The notes under the pieces were generated by a model that was not told the DNA's origin, ran no database searches, and worked only from the letters and a program-made list of their open reading frames with translations. 37,237 nt of DNA from Candidatus Babeliaceae bacterium (GTDB lineage: Bacteria; Babelota; Babeliae; Babelales; Babelaceae), in assembly GCA_007116155.1 (NCBI GenBank), contig SKJC01000011.1, positions 1 through 37,237 on the forward strand, in the 5' to 3' direction. The position numbers and the translations under genes are program-made. Below, in pieces: positions 1 through 8,914 of this stretch. Position 1 is the first letter of the stretch, and every line of letters starts with the position of its first letter.

Positions 1-389
1 CAACTACTAGAGCCGGGGGTTTTTGAGAAGGAACACAACGCCTTTTTGCTTTAGATTCAATCAAAAAAAAAAGTTGTTAAAAAAATCCAAACGAAAGAAA
101 CATTATTTTTTTTATTGTATTCATAGTATATACTCCTTTTTTTCATTTTTTACTAATAAATCTCTTATGAATAAATTAAAAAACCAAAATCACTATCTCC
201 TTTTTATTAATTATTTTTACCCAATATCATCTTCTCTTTCATACTTACCCTTCCTTAGTTTTTATCTTTCTTATGTAAGTATAACGAAACCTTTTTATAA
301 TTTTCAACTATTAATTAAAAAAATAATAGAAGCGTATATTGAAAAAAAAGAAAAAAGACTGCTACTATTAAAACAAAAAAAGGGGAATT
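1..389. other. AT-rich stretch, no supported gene
   Basis: This leader is very rich in A and T, with long A and T runs. A reading frame crosses it from about 23 to 397, but its product is only Lys, Phe, Tyr, Leu, Ser and Ile with no domain, and it runs into the start of the ATPase gene. That is what random AT-rich DNA gives. A short G-run followed by Ts near 14-25 could be the tail of a terminator of a gene outside the window. I see no tRNA, repeat or clear promoter. Confidence 0.6.
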
Positions 390-3014
390 ATGGATAATAC
401 CTGGTATAAAAAACCACTCTCGGAACTATTAGCCGAGTTTAATGTTCAAGAAAAAATGGGCCTCACAGAAAAAGCGGCGCTCAAACACCAAGCTATTTAT
501 GGGTTAAACCATATTAGAACAGAAAAACTTCCATCTTTTTTATTTATTTTTTTTAAACAATTCAACAATATTTTTTTAATTATATTACTTATAGCCGGGC
601 TTATTAAACTCTTTATTCAAGAATATACTGATTCAATATTAATTTTCAGCATTACCCTGGTAAGTGCATTAATTGGGAGTATTCAAGAGTCAAAAGCTCG
701 AAAAATGACTCTGGCAATAAAAAAATTATTGCCAAAAAATTCATTAGTTTTGCGTGATGGGAAGCAACAAGCAATTCCGAGTGAACAGATTGTGCCAGGC
801 GATATACTCATTTTAGTTGATGGAAGTTTCATCTCTGCTGATGGGGTACTTATTTCTGATTACGGATTACAAGTTAATGAATCTTTATTAACAGGAGAAT
901 CTCTCCCAATAAAAAAAAATACTATACCTGAAGGCCTAGCAAAAGATCTTGCTGTATCAGATCGAACTAATATGGTTTATAGTGGCTCCCTTGTTTCTGC
1001 AGGAACCGCACATATTCTTGTTACAGAAACTGGAATGAATACTGTTATTGGAGCAATGGCAAAAACACTACAAAAAACAAAATCTCGTCCATCCCAATTA
1101 CAAAATGATTTAAATCTTTTATCAAAAAAATTTCTTTTTCTATTGATAGTCGCACTATTATTTTTGGTTATTATTGGCTATTTACAAGGGCATGAACTTA
1201 AAGATCTTATTTTTGCGTTAATATCATTACTCGTTTCAGTAGTTCCAGAAGGACTTCCCTTAGTTTTTGCTATAATGCTTGCTCGATCGGCATATCAACT
1301 TGCCATTGATCATAAAGTTTTAATAAAAAATCCACGCTCTACTGAAACATTAGGTGAAATAAGCATTCTTATTATGGATAAAACCGGAACATTAACAAAA
1401 AATCAACCAAATGTCGTTACCTGTATCACTGAAGAAAAAAACTTAATCTGGCAAAAAGACTGTTATAAAGAAAAAACAACCTCAATATGCTATGATCAAG
1501 AACTAATAAAAGATAAACAACACCCGCTTTGGTTAATCGGCTTAACAGGATCACTATTAAACGAATCAGAAGAAATTGAAGAAAATGGGGTTATTCATCA
1601 AAAGGGCGAACCTCTACTTATTGCTTTTGGAAAATTTTCTGAAAAATTAGGTTTTTTCAAAGAAGCTACACATAAACAATATCCTAAATTATATGAAATA
1701 CCTTTTTCTTCTGAAACTAGATTGAGATATACATCATATAAAATTAATGAGACTGAAATCTTATATATCTTATCTGGAGCACCAGAAGAAGTTTTAAAAA
1801 CAGTCCAGAAAAAAAAAGATCAACAATACTATACTGATGTCCTTCATGAAATGCTTTCTTTTGGACAGCGAACCATTGCATTTGGTTACATGATTTCTAA
1901 AAATGAAACAAAAGAGATCCAAAGAATATCTTTTAATTTTTTGGGATTATTAGGTATAGAAGATTTAATACGTCCAGAAGCAAAAGAGGTTATTACAGAA
2001 ATACAAAACCTTGGTGTTCATGTATGTATTGCAACAGGAGATCATCCTGCAACAACGTGTTCTATTGCCCAACAAATAGGAAAACCTTGTACCAAAGATG
2101 AATTAACTAATTCTTTAAAAATCCCAATAGCAGATCGTATAGCAAAAAATTATACTATTTTTTCCCGAATTACTCCTCAAGATAAACTATTAATTGTAGA
2201 AGAACTTCATCGTATTAAAAATGAAATGATCGGCATGATTGGCGATGGAGTAAATGATGTACCTGCACTTAATGCAGCTGATGTCGGAATTTCTTTTGGA
2301 AGCTCGGGAACCGATACCGCCAGAGAAGCTTCAGATATACTTCTTATGAATGATTCAATTGATGCACTCATACCAAGTATTATCACGGGAAGAAATATAA
2401 AAGATGCCGTATTACGTGTAGTTTATTTTGTACTTACCACAGCAACATCGGAGATATGTATTATACTTTTTGGTCTAGCAATAGGACTTCCTAATCCTTT
2501 ACTTGCTAATCAAATTCTTTGGTTGCATATAGTAACTGATGGTTTTTTGGTATTATCGCTTATTATGGAACCTGCAGATATTAAACACTTAAGAAAAAGA
2601 CAAAAACATCCATCACTTTTTTATTACATAACCTATAGAAAAATATTAGCATTCGGCATTATTATATCATTTTTATCTTTAATTATTTTTGCATGGGCCC
2701 TTGATTATTCAATTATTTATGCCCGCACAATGGTGTTTACGACATTAACTCTATTTCAATGGTCTGTTGCTTGGTCATTTAGAAGTCTTTATAAAAAACC
2801 TTGTAGTCTTGGATATACAAAAAATATATGGCTCTTAAGAATGACCGGTGCGGTATTTGTTGCGCATCTTGTTGCACTTTATATACCTCCCTTTCAAACA
2901 CTCTTGCGCTTTGTTCCGCTGCAACCTATTGACTGGGTTATTTGTGCAATTATGCCACTGACATTATTTATAATAACCCAATACAAAAATTGGTTTGTCA
3001 TAGCAAAAAACTAA
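390..3014 (+). CDS. P-type (P2-like) cation-transporting ATPase
   Basis: Membrane pump that uses ATP to move a cation, of the Ca2+-ATPase-like P2 class. In order it shows the N-terminal cytoplasmic cap, a TM pair, the actuator loop TGES (168-171), the M4 motif PEGLPL (286-291), the phosphorylation site DKTGT (Asp330), the hinge GDGVND (618-623) and a C-terminal membrane block. Its 874 residues fit the family. The ATG follows a GGGG ribosome-binding site by 5 bases. Compared with SERCA, the M4 Glu, M5 Glu (E688) and M6 Asp (D717) are kept. The M5 Asn (N768) position is Ala685 and the M6 Asn (N796) position is His713, so Ca2+ specificity is not assured. The gene looks clearly more AT-rich than what follows, which may mean recent acquisition. 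Family certain, substrate unknown. Confidence 0.93.
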   Translation: MDNTWYKKPLSELLAEFNVQEKMGLTEKAALKHQAIYGLNHIRTEKLPSFLFIFFKQFNNIFLIILLIAGLIKLFIQEYTDSILIFSITLVSALIGSIQESKARKMTLAIKKLLPKNSLVLRDGKQQAIPSEQIVPGDILILVDGSFISADGVLISDYGLQVNESLLTGESLPIKKNTIPEGLAKDLAVSDRTNMVYSGSLVSAGTAHILVTETGMNTVIGAMAKTLQKTKSRPSQLQNDLNLLSKKFLFLLIVALLFLVIIGYLQGHELKDLIFALISLLVSVVPEGLPLVFAIMLARSAYQLAIDHKVLIKNPRSTETLGEISILIMDKTGTLTKNQPNVVTCITEEKNLIWQKDCYKEKTTSICYDQELIKDKQHPLWLIGLTGSLLNESEEIEENGVIHQKGEPLLIAFGKFSEKLGFFKEATHKQYPKLYEIPFSSETRLRYTSYKINETEILYILSGAPEEVLKTVQKKKDQQYYTDVLHEMLSFGQRTIAFGYMISKNETKEIQRISFNFLGLLGIEDLIRPEAKEVITEIQNLGVHVCIATGDHPATTCSIAQQIGKPCTKDELTNSLKIPIADRIAKNYTIFSRITPQDKLLIVEELHRIKNEMIGMIGDGVNDVPALNAADVGISFGSSGTDTAREASDILLMNDSIDALIPSIITGRNIKDAVLRVVYFVLTTATSEICIILFGLAIGLPNPLLANQILWLHIVTDGFLVLSLIMEPADIKHLRKRQKHPSLFYYITYRKILAFGIIISFLSLIIFAWALDYSIIYARTMVFTTLTLFQWSVAWSFRSLYKKPCSLGYTKNIWLLRMTGAVFVAHLVALYIPPFQTLLRFVPLQPIDWVICAIMPLTLFIITQYKNWFVIAKN

Positions 3015-3091
3015 CTCTGATTTTCAAATGTATCTGGTATACTAATTACAGACATTGCAAACCCCTCCTCCTGTATAAAGAGAAAAAACTG

Positions 3092-4510
3092 ATGACTGGA
3101 CTTCCAAGCATAGAAAAAGATTTTGCGCAATGGTATCAAGAAGTTGTCTATCAAGCAGAGCTTGCTGATCAAGCCCCCGTCCGAGGCTGCATAGTGATGC
3201 GTCCGTATGGATATGCGCTCTGGGAAGAAATACAAAAATATCTTGATATAAAATTTAAAGAAACGGGGCATCAAAACGCAGCCTTTCCTCTTTTAATCCC
3301 CCTCTCTTTTTTACAAAAAGAAGCAGAACACGTAGAAGGATTTGCTCCGGAAATTGCAGTTGTAACGCATGCAGGCGGCAAAAAACTAGAAGAACCGTTA
3401 GTAATACGACCCACCTCTGAAACTATTATTCATCATATGTATGCGCGCTGGATTCGCTCATGGCGAGATTTGCCTGTTAAACTAAATCAATGGTGCAGCG
3501 TGGTACGCTGGGAAATGCGACCACGTCCATTTATTCGAACAACCGAATTCTGGTGGCAAGAAGGTCATACTGCTCACGAGACTGAAGCCGAAGCAAAACA
3601 AGAAGCTGAGCAAATGCACCAACTGTACCATAATTTTGTTCAAAATATATTGGCAATACCAGCGATTGCTGGTGTAAAGCCAGAACATGAAAAATTTGCT
3701 GGTGCTGATGCCACCTACACGATTGAATCCATGATGCGAGACGGTAAAGCTGTTCAAATGTGCACCTCTCACCGCATTTCTCAAAATTTTGCGCGTGCAT
3801 TTGATATGAAATTCCAAGACAAAAACGGACAAATTGCCTATCCCTACCTCACCAGTTGGGGCTGCACAACACGATTAATCGGTGCAATGATAATGACCCA
3901 CGGCGATCAAAAAGGTCTCGTTCTTCCTCCTGCAATAGCACCAATTCAAGTAGTAATCATACCTATATGGAAAAATGAAACAAAAGAACAGGTCTTTGCA
4001 TATGTTAACAACCTAGCAAATCAATTAAAACAATACTGCCGCATACACGTAGATACGCGAGAACATGAAACACCTGGAGCTAAATTTTATGAATGGGAGC
4101 TTAAAGGAGTTCCTCTGCGTATAGAAGTTGGCGCGCGAGATATTGCAGCCAATATCGTAACTATGGTTACGCGTCATTCAGGAGAAAAGAAGACCGTGGA
4201 TCTTTCAATATGTGCTCAAAACATAACCGCAGATTTAGAACAAATACAACAAGACCTTTTTAAACAAGCACAAAAAAGACAAGACGAAAAAACAATAAAA
4301 ACAGAAGCATTATTACAAGAGTTTGGGCCCGAACTTCAAGAAAAAAATGGCTTTTTTAACGTTGGCTGGGATGGAGATCCTAAGGCAATTGATGCGCTCA
4401 AACAATACCAAGGTACTATTCGTTGCGTCCTGCCTTCAAATAATACAACTCGATGCTTTTTTAGCGGTAAACCAAGTAAATTTGATATTATTATTGCAAA
4501 ATCATACTAG
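3092..4510 (+). CDS. proS: Prolyl-tRNA synthetase, archaeal/eukaryote-type
   Basis: Cytoplasmic class II synthetase that charges tRNA-Pro. The frame is open from 2942, but homology begins at the ATG at 3092, giving 472 residues, normal for the short archaeal/eukaryote-like form that lacks the bacterial editing insertion. Visible are RPTSE (106-110), the motif 2 region with RWEMRPRPFIRTTEFWWQEG (139-158), the motif 3 block with TSWGCTTRLIGAMIMTHGD, and the C-terminal domain ending in Tyr, as in archaeal-type enzymes. The ribosome-binding site before 3092 is weak. It lies 77 bases after the ATPase and 11 bases before dnaN, so it probably heads or continues a proS-dnaN-recF transcript. The type is found in scattered bacterial lineages. 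Confidence 0.96.
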   Translation: MTGLPSIEKDFAQWYQEVVYQAELADQAPVRGCIVMRPYGYALWEEIQKYLDIKFKETGHQNAAFPLLIPLSFLQKEAEHVEGFAPEIAVVTHAGGKKLEEPLVIRPTSETIIHHMYARWIRSWRDLPVKLNQWCSVVRWEMRPRPFIRTTEFWWQEGHTAHETEAEAKQEAEQMHQLYHNFVQNILAIPAIAGVKPEHEKFAGADATYTIESMMRDGKAVQMCTSHRISQNFARAFDMKFQDKNGQIAYPYLTSWGCTTRLIGAMIMTHGDQKGLVLPPAIAPIQVVIIPIWKNETKEQVFAYVNNLANQLKQYCRIHVDTREHETPGAKFYEWELKGVPLRIEVGARDIAANIVTMVTRHSGEKKTVDLSICAQNITADLEQIQQDLFKQAQKRQDEKTIKTEALLQEFGPELQEKNGFFNVGWDGDPKAIDALKQYQGTIRCVLPSNNTTRCFFSGKPSKFDIIIAKSY

Positions 4511-4521
4511 GAATATATCCT

Positions 4522-5646
4522 ATGAATCCTATTTCATTTTCATTTGAAAAAGAAACCCTTTTTCCTATTCTTGCAGCAATGCAACCCCTATGTACACGAA
4601 GAACAACAGTTGAAGCAACAACAAACATTCTGTTACAAATTAGTAACCGAGAACTTATAGTAAAAGGAACCGACTTAGAAATAAGCCTCCAATCAAGCTG
4701 TCAATTAATTGACAGCAATGCAATGGAGCCTCAAAGCATACTTATTCCTGGTCGTAGATTTTATGAAGTCGTTAAAGAGTTAGATGGAACTATTACCTGT
4801 GCCTTTGAAAATAACCAGCTAGCAATAACAACACCATCAGTTGAATTACGATTAAACGTGCGAGATTCCGATGAATTTCCACCATTTCCTGAACGAATTG
4901 AAAATCTTATTAGTTTCGATACCACTGATACAATCGAATTACTCAACTCAGTTAGTTTTTTAATTCCACAAAACAATAGCAATCCAGCGCTTAATGGATT
5001 ACTTATTGAAGTTGATTCACAAAGTGTATCCTTCACAAGCACAGACGGCCATCGACTTGCACAAGCTAAAAATACCAAATATCAACTTGAAGAACGCCAA
5101 ACATGGCTTATTCCGCGTCGCGCGGCTTATGAAATTAAAAAGATTATCGAATCAGTTTCAGATCAAACGCTCTTTTTTGGTACTTGCAATGGGCATCTCG
5201 TAATTTCGGGCACGCAGTTTAATTTTTTTACCAGACTAATTGCACAACCATTTCCAGAATACCGTCCAATTTTATCAACCGAAGGTTTTTTTTGCGGAAC
5301 CGTACAGCGAACAAGCTTTATTAAAGCTTTGCGACACACCATGCCTTTGCTTTCTGGACAATTTATTGCGACTAACTTTACATTCCGCCCAGAGACACTT
5401 GAACTTATATTTTCAAACAAAGGTGTTGGAACGCTACAAGAAGAAGTTCCCTTAATAAAAGGACCAAAAGAACCTATTTCTATACGTTTTTATGCACCAT
5501 ATCTTGTGGACGGTCTTCAGGCTTGCACAAAAGAACATGTAAACTTTTTTATAAAAAGCTCACAAAAACCATTAATTATTGAAGAGTCGACTGAGCATTT
5601 CACAATACTGTACTTAGTTATGCCCGTTTCTTCAAATAATCAATAA
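4522..5646 (+). CDS. dnaN: DNA polymerase III sliding clamp (beta subunit)
   Basis: Ring-shaped processivity clamp that tethers the replicative polymerase to DNA. The 374 residues match the usual length and three-domain fold. Recognisable blocks are the N-terminal clamp segment with TNILLQISNRELIVKGTDLE, the central FTSTDGHRLAQAK and the C-terminal end LVMPVSSNNQ, close to the usual LxMPM/R ending. An AGGA site lies 9 bases upstream of the ATG. It is followed 8 bases later by recF, the classic dnaN-recF pair, but dnaA is not upstream; proS and a cation pump take its place. Confidence 0.97.
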   Translation: MNPISFSFEKETLFPILAAMQPLCTRRTTVEATTNILLQISNRELIVKGTDLEISLQSSCQLIDSNAMEPQSILIPGRRFYEVVKELDGTITCAFENNQLAITTPSVELRLNVRDSDEFPPFPERIENLISFDTTDTIELLNSVSFLIPQNNSNPALNGLLIEVDSQSVSFTSTDGHRLAQAKNTKYQLEERQTWLIPRRAAYEIKKIIESVSDQTLFFGTCNGHLVISGTQFNFFTRLIAQPFPEYRPILSTEGFFCGTVQRTSFIKALRHTMPLLSGQFIATNFTFRPETLELIFSNKGVGTLQEEVPLIKGPKEPISIRFYAPYLVDGLQACTKEHVNFFIKSSQKPLIIEESTEHFTILYLVMPVSSNNQ

Positions 5647-5654
5647 GTAGCAAA

Positions 5655-6680
5655 ATGTTGTTATTGCAAAAAATTCGACTATCGCAATTTCGCTGCTTTG
5701 AAAAATTAACCATCGAAATAACACATCCTATAGTAGTTATTACAGGATGTAATGGTTCGGGTAAAACCTCATTATTAGAAGCGATTTATTGCTGCAGTTT
5801 TTCAAAATCTTTTCGAATAAGCGATAGCTCAATACTTAAAAACCACCATGCTGAAGGTTTTGCAATCGAACTCGAAGGACTTGACAATCAAGGCGATTCT
5901 TGGAATATAAAACGAATTGAGCATAAAGAAAAAAAGAATTTCTTTATCAATAACAAGCGTGCAGCCACCTATAAACAAGTCTTTTCAACCTTTCGTACAA
6001 TCGCCATGAGTGAAGAAGACCTGACAATTATTCATGGAAGCCCTGAAAACCGAAGAACTTTTCTTGATAAAGCAATTGCGCTTCATGAAGGTGATTATAT
6101 TGAACTTTTACAACAACAAAAAAAAATCATTGCTCAAAAACAAGCTCTTCTTCGCTCGCAAAACCCGCAGAAATGCGTCTTCGAACTATTTAATGAAAAG
6201 CAGCAAGATCTTGATACTCTTATTCGTAAAAAACGAATCGAATACGGACAAAAACTCATCCAAGAAAGCCTTTCAATTAATAGCAATATACAGATAATAA
6301 ATTCTGAAATACGCTTTAAATACGAATCATTCCAAACAACCGACAGTTTTACTATAGAGAAGCAAGCTGGGCGAGTACTATCAGGCTCTCATAAAGACAA
6401 TCCACAAATTTTATTAAATGACGAATCATCTCGCTATTTTGCATCTCGCGGTCAACAAAAAGCCCTCCTAACTCTTCTTAAACTAGGGCAAATACATCTT
6501 CTAAACAAACCCTGCATCCTTTTAATTGATGACTACTTGACTGATTTAGATAAAGATAAAGCCAAGCAAATACTTAAGATTTTAAGTAAACAACAGATTC
6601 AGATCTTTATAGCTTCACCAATGATCGATACAGCTAACGAACTGATAAAAGAGTTTTCTCACCAAATGATAAGACTATAA
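5655..6680 (+). CDS. recF: DNA replication and repair protein RecF
   Basis: SMC-like ATPase that helps load RecA at gapped DNA through RecFOR. The sequence shows Walker A GCNGSGKTS (31-39), the motif SGSHKDNPQ, an ABC-signature-like segment ASRGQQKALLTLL and Walker B CILLIDDYLTDLD. The D-loop region therefore reads DDYLTDLD where many RecF proteins have a DDxxxELD pattern. Length 341 is slightly short but complete. It starts 8 bases after the dnaN stop with no strong ribosome-binding site, consistent with translational coupling to dnaN. Confidence 0.95.
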   Translation: MLLLQKIRLSQFRCFEKLTIEITHPIVVITGCNGSGKTSLLEAIYCCSFSKSFRISDSSILKNHHAEGFAIELEGLDNQGDSWNIKRIEHKEKKNFFINNKRAATYKQVFSTFRTIAMSEEDLTIIHGSPENRRTFLDKAIALHEGDYIELLQQQKKIIAQKQALLRSQNPQKCVFELFNEKQQDLDTLIRKKRIEYGQKLIQESLSINSNIQIINSEIRFKYESFQTTDSFTIEKQAGRVLSGSHKDNPQILLNDESSRYFASRGQQKALLTLLKLGQIHLLNKPCILLIDDYLTDLDKDKAKQILKILSKQQIQIFIASPMIDTANELIKEFSHQMIRL

Positions 6681-6728
6681 AAAAGACTAGATAAAAAAGA
6701 CATTTTTAGAAAAAAGCGAAAAGAAAAA

Positions 6729-6756
6729 TTGACACAAAAAAATTATACGTCATAAT
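6729..6756 (+). promoter_or_regulatory. Sigma-70-type promoter
   Basis: TTGACA (6729-6734, perfect -35) and CATAAT (6751-6756, 5 of 6 for -10) are 16 bases apart. It points right into a stretch without an open reading frame and ends at the terminator at 6835-6870, so it should drive a short untranslated RNA of about 105 nt. Confidence 0.65.
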
Positions 6757-6762
6757 TAAAAG

Positions 6763-6870
6763 ACAAAAGTTGGTCTTGTTTTCAACAAGCCTTCTTTTTG
6801 TTTTTAACAAGGCTTCATTACTACTCTCCTTTTTCCACCGTATTGATGTTCTATCAATGCGGTGGTTTTT
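6763..6870 (+). ncRNA. Candidate small RNA between recF and ruvC
   Basis: Start is inferred about 7 bases after the -10 box; the end is the T-run of a strong hairpin. The RNA would fold a 5' stem-loop (about 6775-6791, CTTGTT paired with AACAAG around a TTC loop). A second possible AAGCC/GGCTT stem competes for part of it. An unpaired pyrimidine-rich strand CTACTCTCCTTTTTCC (about 6821-6836) precedes the terminator hairpin. The CTCTCC segment could pair with GGAGAG-type ribosome-binding sites. I do not recognise a known RNA family: it lacks the SRP RNA, tmRNA and 6S signatures I know. Inference from promoter, terminator and absence of coding only. Confidence 0.4.
6835..6870 (+). terminator. 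Rho-independent terminator
   Basis: CCACCGTATTGAT (6835-6847) pairs with ATCAATGCGGTGG (6853-6865) around GTTCT, with one U-G pair, followed by TTTTT (6866-6870). It ends the candidate small RNA and may also end proS-dnaN-recF transcripts. Confidence 0.85.
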
Positions 6871-6910
6871 ATTCTTACAATGCTAACATTCGAACAAAAA
6901 AATAGCAAGT

Positions 6911-6983
6911 TCTAACAAAATAAAAACGCTTCGTAACCATGTCTCAGAAAGAGACGCATACGAAGCGTTTTTATTTTGTTAGA
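6911..6983. terminator. Long bidirectional hairpin terminator
   Basis: A perfect 24-base inverted repeat: arm 6911-6934 (begins TCTAACAAAATAAAAACGCT) and arm 6960-6983. The 25-base loop contains a nested GTCTC/GAGAC hairpin. A- and T-tracts lie inside the arms, so either strand yields a stem followed by a U-rich tract. It separates the rightward recF side from the 3' end of ruvC, which converges on it. Confidence 0.8.
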
Positions 6984-7007
6984 CATAGCAGTAGAAACAA
7001 AGGCGCG

Positions 7008-7502
7008 TTATCGGACCACTATCGAAATGCGAGAGAGCAAAGAAAAAGCTAGCGCTAACGCATCAGTCGCATCTGCTGATAGCGCGTTATCAGAAAGCAT
7101 CGGAAAAAACCGCAAAACAGTGCGCGCAACCTGCTCCTTATCGGCTGAGCCGCAACCAGTAACATTGCGCTTAATTTCTCGCGGCGAAGCTTCATGGAGC
7201 TGCAAGTTATATCGAGCTGCCAGCAATAAAAGTGCGCCACGCAAATAACCCAACTTAAGAAAATTTTGTGCGTTTTTACCCAAGAATGGAGTCTCAAGAG
7301 CCAAGTCGGTAACAGCATGGGAGACTAGTAATGACTCAAAAAAATCAGAAAACTTTAACAATCGTGATTCTAACGAGCGAGAAGAGCTCTGCACAAGAGC
7401 CGAACAAGCGATTAATTCACCACGAGTTCCAGAAACCCGAATAATTGCATACCCTGCGGAAACAAATCCAGGATCAATAGCCAATAATGTCCTACTCGTC
7501 AT
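7008..7502 (-). CDS. ruvC: Holliday junction resolvase RuvC
   Basis: Endonuclease that cuts Holliday junctions after RuvAB branch migration. Counted from the chosen ATG at 7502 the protein is 164 residues. The four acidic catalytic residues are in place: Asp10 (IDPG), Glu70 (LETPF), Asp144 and Asp147 (ADATDALA). The conserved FLGKNAQ and VTGCGSADKEQV segments are also present. The longer frame up to 7583 lies inside dnaB and adds nothing conserved. The ATG overlaps the last codons of dnaB by 11 bases (7492-7502), suggesting translational coupling. It is the last gene of the lnt-rplI-dnaB-ruvC run. Confidence 0.96.
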   Translation of the reverse strand: MTSRTLLAIDPGFVSAGYAIIRVSGTRGELIACSALVQSSSRSLESRLLKFSDFFESLLVSHAVTDLALETPFLGKNAQNFLKLGYLRGALLLLAARYNLQLHEASPREIKRNVTGCGSADKEQVARTVLRFFPMLSDNALSADATDALALAFSLLSRISIVVR

Positions 7503-8880
7503 ACGGCATATCTTCGAATGTCGTAAGCTCTTTTTGAAAGCGCAACATAACCGTTCCAGTAGGCCCGTTACGCTGCTTACCAATAATTAATTCCGCTTGA
7601 TCAGGATACTCAGTATCAGGATTATAAATTACATCACGATATAAAAACATAATAACATCTGCGTCCTGCTCAATGGCACCAGATTCACGCAAATCCGAAA
7701 GCATCGGACGTCGATCAAGACGAGAATCAACTGCACGGGACAACTGTGAAAGTGCCAAAATAGGTATTTGCAACTCCTTGGCTAATGCCTTAAGCGAGCG
7801 CGAAATAACAGAAACCTCTTGATGCCGATTTTCAAATTTCCCGTTTCCATGCAACAACTGCAAATAATCAATAACCAATAGTTGAATATCATGCTCCGCC
7901 TTAAGCTTGCGCGCTTTTGTACGGACATCAGCAATAGTCTGCATCGGAGTATCATCGATAAAAAATTTCATCTCAGCTAAACGCGCAGCTGCATGTGTAA
8001 GATCTACCCATTCATCAGATGATATTGACGCATTACGTATCAAATGATGACGTATACGAGCCTCACTCGACAATAAACGCAAAACTAATTGCTCCGCGCT
8101 CATCTCTAAAGAAAAGAACCCAACAGGATATCCAACCTCAGCCGCATGCTGTGCTATTCGTAAAGCCAGAGCAGTTTTACCAACTGATGGTCGCGCAGCC
8201 AAAACCAAAAAATCACTCTTTTGAAAACCACTAGAAATAGCATCAAGTTTTGCATAACCAGAAGGTACCCCAGTAACCCCGCTGCGCTGACTTTTAACTT
8301 CAGATAGTTGTTGAAATGTCCGCTTTAACCAAATATCAAGCTGAATAAAACCATCAGATGACCGCTTATTTGATATCGCAAATATTGTTCGCTCAGCTTC
8401 ATCAAGCACCGAATCAATTTCACGTGTATCCTGTGCATAGCAACTCGTAATAATGGAAGTCGCTGAAGTAATTAATTGTCGTAAAATTGATTTTTCTTTT
8501 ATTAATCGAGCATGTTGCTCAACCAAACCAACAGATGAAAGATCTTCTTGCAGCGAAAGCAAATACACAACACCACCAATATCTTCCAATTGATTGCGCT
8601 TCTGCAACTCATCTTGCAAAGAAATAATATCAATGCGCAGCTGCCGCTCAACAAGACTAAGCATAGCTAAAAAAATAAGACGATGTATTGGAGCATAAAA
8701 ATCATCTGCTATGATAATCTCTGCCAATGGAGCAAACGATGCATCATTTAAGAGAACAGCCCCCAACACAGATCGTTCAGCATCAACAACCGCCGGCAAA
8801 CTCTTGCCAAGCACTTGCTCAACAGGTCGACGCCTCGGCTGCTCTCTTTTTTCTTGAGATTGTATTGGGGATGTTCCCAT
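7492..8880 (-). CDS. dnaB: Replicative DNA helicase DnaB
   Basis: Hexameric helicase that unwinds the fork and recruits primase. The N-terminal primase-interacting domain (about 25-130) is followed by a linker and the RecA-like ATPase core. Walker A is ARPSVGKTA (229-237), Walker B is LLVIDYLQLL, and SQLSRAVDSR and SDLRESGAIEQDADVI follow. Length 462 is typical. An AGGAAG site lies about 7 bases before the ATG. It follows rplI by 34 bases, a very common rplI-dnaB neighbourhood. No intein is present. Confidence 0.97.
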   Translation of the reverse strand: MGTSPIQSQEKREQPRRRPVEQVLGKSLPAVVDAERSVLGAVLLNDASFAPLAEIIIADDFYAPIHRLIFLAMLSLVERQLRIDIISLQDELQKRNQLEDIGGVVYLLSLQEDLSSVGLVEQHARLIKEKSILRQLITSATSIITSCYAQDTREIDSVLDEAERTIFAISNKRSSDGFIQLDIWLKRTFQQLSEVKSQRSGVTGVPSGYAKLDAISSGFQKSDFLVLAARPSVGKTALALRIAQHAAEVGYPVGFFSLEMSAEQLVLRLLSSEARIRHHLIRNASISSDEWVDLTHAAARLAEMKFFIDDTPMQTIADVRTKARKLKAEHDIQLLVIDYLQLLHGNGKFENRHQEVSVISRSLKALAKELQIPILALSQLSRAVDSRLDRRPMLSDLRESGAIEQDADVIMFLYRDVIYNPDTEYPDQAELIIGKQRNGPTGTVMLRFQKELTTFEDMPYDE

Positions 8881-8914
8881 ATAATTACTTCCTATAAATC
8901 AACTCAGCACGTAT

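Noticed and set aside
23-397. 124-codon open frame before the ATPase
   Set aside because: Its composition is only what AT-rich DNA gives, it has no domain or signal peptide, and it runs into the ATPase start; no good ribosome-binding site.
6681-7007. Possible replication origin next to dnaN-recF
   Set aside because: I found no DnaA-box cluster (TTATCCACA-like), no dnaA and no AT-rich unwinding repeats; the region is explained by a promoter, a candidate RNA and two terminators.
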